From the NCBI RefSeq assembly GCF_022267315.1, contig NZ_JAIKLE010000020.1, forward strand, positions 62,001-126,000: a DNA stretch of 64,000 nucleotides, written 5' to 3'. Position numbers and translations under genes: made by a program. Shown piece after piece: positions 61,742-64,000 of this stretch. This DNA is from Maribellus maritimus (GTDB taxonomy: Bacteria; Bacteroidota; Bacteroidia; Bacteroidales; Prolixibacteraceae). Position 1 is the stretch's first letter. Every line of letters starts with the position of its first letter. The notes beneath the pieces were generated by a model, which had not been told where the DNA came from, ran no database searches, and worked only from the letters and a program-made list of their open reading frames with translations.

Positions 61742-63088
61742 ATGAAAAAGTATTCTTTTTTATTGATTTTTGTTGTTGCTTTCTGTAATGTTTTTGCGCA
61801 GGAAGAGGTTACAAAAAGTGGCTGGAATTTTGGAGCTCTGCCTACAATAACTTTTGACACCGATCTTGGATTCCAGTATGGAGCACTGGTGAATTTGTAC
61901 GATTATGGTGATGGGAGCCGATATCCAAATTACAATCATTCTTTATATTTCGAGGTGTCCAGGTTTACCAAAGGAAGCGGAATTAACCGGTTTTATTATG
62001 ACTCAGACAAATTAATAAAGGGGCTGCAAACATCGGTTGATATTAGTTTTTTGTCTGATCAGGCCTATGATTTTTATGGTTTTAACGGGTACGACGCCGT
62101 TGTTAATTCCGACTGGTTTGACGATGAAAGTAATGCGTACAAAACCCGGATGTTTTATAAATACGATCGGAAAATGTTTCGGTTTAAAGTCGATTTACAA
62201 GGCCGGTTTTCAGGGGAAAGTTTGCGATGGGCGGCTGGTGTTAATTTATTAAATTTTAAAGTAAGTTCGGTAAATATTGACAAACTCAATAAAGGGAAAA
62301 GTGACGCTGATAAGTTACCTTCAGTTGAGGAGGAGCCTGGCTTGTATGAAAAGTATCAGCAATGGGAAGTCATTTCGGAAGAAGAATCTGACGGTGGATT
62401 TGTTCCGACTTTTAAGGCCGGTTTGGTATACGACACCCGCGACAACAGACCAAATCCGATGAAAGGAATTTGGACGGAAGCTGTGGTTGTTGGTTCTCCT
62501 GAATTTTTGGGTGGCGAAAGTTCATTTGCAAAACTGAGTTTGACACATCGGCAATATTTTACCATAATTCCCAAAGATTTATCACTGGTTTATCGTTTGG
62601 CCTATCAAACTACAATCGCAGGCGACGTGCCTTTTTATTACCAAACCCAGGTTATTACCTCAGTGTTGAAAGGCGCTGCTTCTGAAGGATTGGGGGGTGC
62701 AAAAACCTTACGCGGAATTCGAAGAAATCGGGTTGTTGGAGATGGTTTTTTTTATGGAAATATTGAAGCTCGCTGGAAATTTGCCCGCTTTCAATTTATA
62801 AATAACAATTTTTATCTGGGTTTAAATGGCTTTGTGGATTTTGGTCGTGTTACCGATAAGATTGATATAAATAAAGAAAGTGTGGTTACTGAGCTTGCAT
62901 TATGGCCAGGTTATGAAAGTATGAATGACTATTTCGATTCCGACTCGGAAAGTATGCACATCTCATATGGTGCCGGATTGCGCGTGGTAATGAACCAGAA
63001 CTTTATTGTTGCGCTTGATTACGGAATGGCAGCCGATGACCGCGATGGAGATTCAGGGATTTATATCGGGCTGAATTATTTGTTTTAA
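61742..63088 (+). CDS. Omp85/BamA-type outer-membrane barrel protein
   Basis: This 448-residue protein has a signal peptide (cleavage after VFAQ) and a barrel that includes the Omp85 features YDTRDNRPNPMKG and the L6-like LRGIRRNRVVGDGFFYGNIE, ending in NYLF. No POTRA domains precede the barrel, so it is a stand-alone surface-antigen-type member and not BamA itself. Its function is unknown. It is transcribed away from the GH109-type gene. Confidence 0.82.
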   Translation: MKKYSFLLIFVVAFCNVFAQEEVTKSGWNFGALPTITFDTDLGFQYGALVNLYDYGDGSRYPNYNHSLYFEVSRFTKGSGINRFYYDSDKLIKGLQTSVDISFLSDQAYDFYGFNGYDAVVNSDWFDDESNAYKTRMFYKYDRKMFRFKVDLQGRFSGESLRWAAGVNLLNFKVSSVNIDKLNKGKSDADKLPSVEEEPGLYEKYQQWEVISEEESDGGFVPTFKAGLVYDTRDNRPNPMKGIWTEAVVVGSPEFLGGESSFAKLSLTHRQYFTIIPKDLSLVYRLAYQTTIAGDVPFYYQTQVITSVLKGAASEGLGGAKTLRGIRRNRVVGDGFFYGNIEARWKFARFQFINNNFYLGLNGFVDFGRVTDKIDINKESVVTELALWPGYESMNDYFDSDSESMHISYGAGLRVVMNQNFIVALDYGMAADDRDGDSGIYIGLNYLF

Positions 63089-63141
63089 AATGTATTTTAT
63101 GGTTTTGACTTGCTGACTTTTAATAAATTAAATACCAAATT

Positions 63142-64000
63142 ATGAAAAGAAGACTATGCCCGCTGGCGATTATATTATTGATTTTTTCGCTGGTAGCTTG
63201 TAATCAGACAGCGAAACAAGATATAAAAGTTGTTCATGGCCTTTCGAAAGACACGTTGGAGGCTGCGCTTGATGCTGTGCGAAATTATGTTGATGATGGA
63301 AAACTGGCCGGAGTTTCGGTAATGGTTATTAAAGACGGTGAAACTGTACTTGAGAAACAATATGGTTATGCTGATTTGGCTGAAAAACAACCCATTGACG
63401 ATCAAACGATTTTCAGGGCTTTTTCGATGACAAAACCCATAACTGCTGCTGCATTAATGATTTTGTACGATGAAGGCAAATTTCAACTGGATGATAAAGT
63501 AGCTGACTATATTCCTGAGTTTGGCAATACGCAGGTATACAATTCCGAAACCAAAACACTGGAGCCACAGGAAAAACCGATGACAATCAGAAATTTACTT
63601 ACACATACCTCTGGACTGACGTACGGTTGGGACATGAATTCTTATGTTGATTCATTGTACCGCGTTTCCGGTGCAAGTGGTTGGAATGGTGTGTTAGCAG
63701 ACAAAATGAAGGAGTTGGCTGAAATTCCATTAAAGTATCAGCCGGGAACAAAATGGGAATACGGTTTGTCGATTGATGTTGTTGGATATTTGGTTGAAAT
63801 CTTATCTGAGATGCCTTTAGATGAATTTTTCAGAACCAGAATATACGATCCTTTAAAAATGGATGACTCGGGCTTTTATGTTCCGGAAGCCAAGCACGAC
63901 CGGTTTGCACGTATTTATTCAAAAGATGAGAATGGCAATTTGATTAGTCCTGAAAATGGAATGCAGGACAATTTTAAAAGACCAGCCACACTTTTTTCCG
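63142..64000 (+). CDS. Serine hydrolase / beta-lactamase-family lipoprotein (partial)
   Basis: The frame is open from the ATG at 63142 to the window edge, about 286 residues. It has a lipoprotein signal (LVACNQ), then the class C beta-lactamase/DD-peptidase fold with the nucleophile motif FSMTKPIT (Ser-X-X-Lys), LLTHTSGLTYG, and a YGLS motif at the Tyr-X-Asn position. Such enzymes are peptidases or esterases. The C-terminus, with the KTG-type motif, lies outside the window. Confidence 0.88.
   Translation, partial: MKRRLCPLAIILLIFSLVACNQTAKQDIKVVHGLSKDTLEAALDAVRNYVDDGKLAGVSVMVIKDGETVLEKQYGYADLAEKQPIDDQTIFRAFSMTKPITAAALMILYDEGKFQLDDKVADYIPEFGNTQVYNSETKTLEPQEKPMTIRNLLTHTSGLTYGWDMNSYVDSLYRVSGASGWNGVLADKMKELAEIPLKYQPGTKWEYGLSIDVVGYLVEILSEMPLDEFFRTRIYDPLKMDDSGFYVPEAKHDRFARIYSKDENGNLISPENGMQDNFKRPATLFS

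Noticed and set aside
1-64000. CRISPR arrays, insertion sequences, tRNA or rRNA genes
   Set aside because: No regularly spaced repeats, transposase frames, or tRNA/rRNA signatures were recognised on reading both strands.

Overview
The window looks like chromosomal DNA of a Bacteroidota species, most likely an anaerobic or facultative member of the Bacteroidales/Marinilabiliales type. The reasons are an AT-rich sequence, repeated promoters of the Bacteroidota form (TTG, about 17-20 bases, then TAnnTTTG), a DUF4249/TonB-receptor operon, glycoside hydrolases of families GH92, GH105 and GH109, a fused CcsBA cytochrome assembly protein, an arginine decarboxylase of the flavobacterial type, and many outer-membrane barrels. 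No rRNA, tRNA, insertion sequence or CRISPR array was recognised.

Region 1 (1-7.8 kb) is an arsenic/organoarsenical and redox-stress island on the + strand: a TM0996-type mini-thioredoxin, ArsF-like and ArsG-like proteins, a DUF318 permease, a DGC zinc-binding protein and a membrane thioredoxin, then arsR-arsC-arsM behind their own operator-like palindromes. A small RNA gene with a clear promoter and terminator follows (about 5340-5413). Next come an HMA-CDF metal transporter and a hemerythrin-LuxR pair with overlapping start and stop codons.

Region 2 (7.8-13.7 kb) holds a porin and a flavinylated FMN-binding protein, a small Cys-containing protein, and a large soluble hybrid histidine kinase with about five PAS domains.

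Region 3 (13.7-24.5 kb, - strand) is a multihaem cytochrome island. It has a CcsBA assembly protein, five c-type cytochromes with 25 predicted haem sites (4+7+7+1+6), a b-type membrane cytochrome, a DUF5777 outer-membrane barrel and a Cys-rich Crp/Fnr regulator. One cytochrome is a lipoprotein with a collagen-like Gly-X-Y tether. Together they look like a quinol-to-cell-surface electron route whose terminal reductase is not identified.

Region 4 (24.6-35.2 kb, - strand) is a histidine operon controlled by a leader peptide (HHRHH) and an attenuator. The order is hisG-hisD-hisC-hisB, a small membrane protein, purU, a large membrane/TPR protein, a TlpA-like thioredoxin, a VOC protein, hisH and argB. 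hisA, hisF and hisI are absent from the window.

Region 5 (35.2-43.2 kb) contains a GH105 hydrolase with a LacI-type palindrome inside its promoter, a NUDIX hydrolase, an NhaC antiporter overlapping a gamma-lyase-like PLP enzyme, and a GH92 mannosidase. Region 6 (43.5-50.6 kb) is an operon of a secreted protein, a TonB receptor, a DUF4249 lipoprotein and a barrel-less MG2/plug protein. Region 7 (51-60 kb) has a short tail-less SSB, arginine decarboxylase, and a TetR-led operon encoding a LolA-like carrier, two FtsX permeases, an ATPase, a CAP protein and an outer-membrane barrel. The TetR carries an EF-hand loop and sits behind a 28-bp perfect palindrome. Region 8 (60-64 kb) has a GH109-type oxidoreductase, an Omp85-type barrel and a truncated serine hydrolase.
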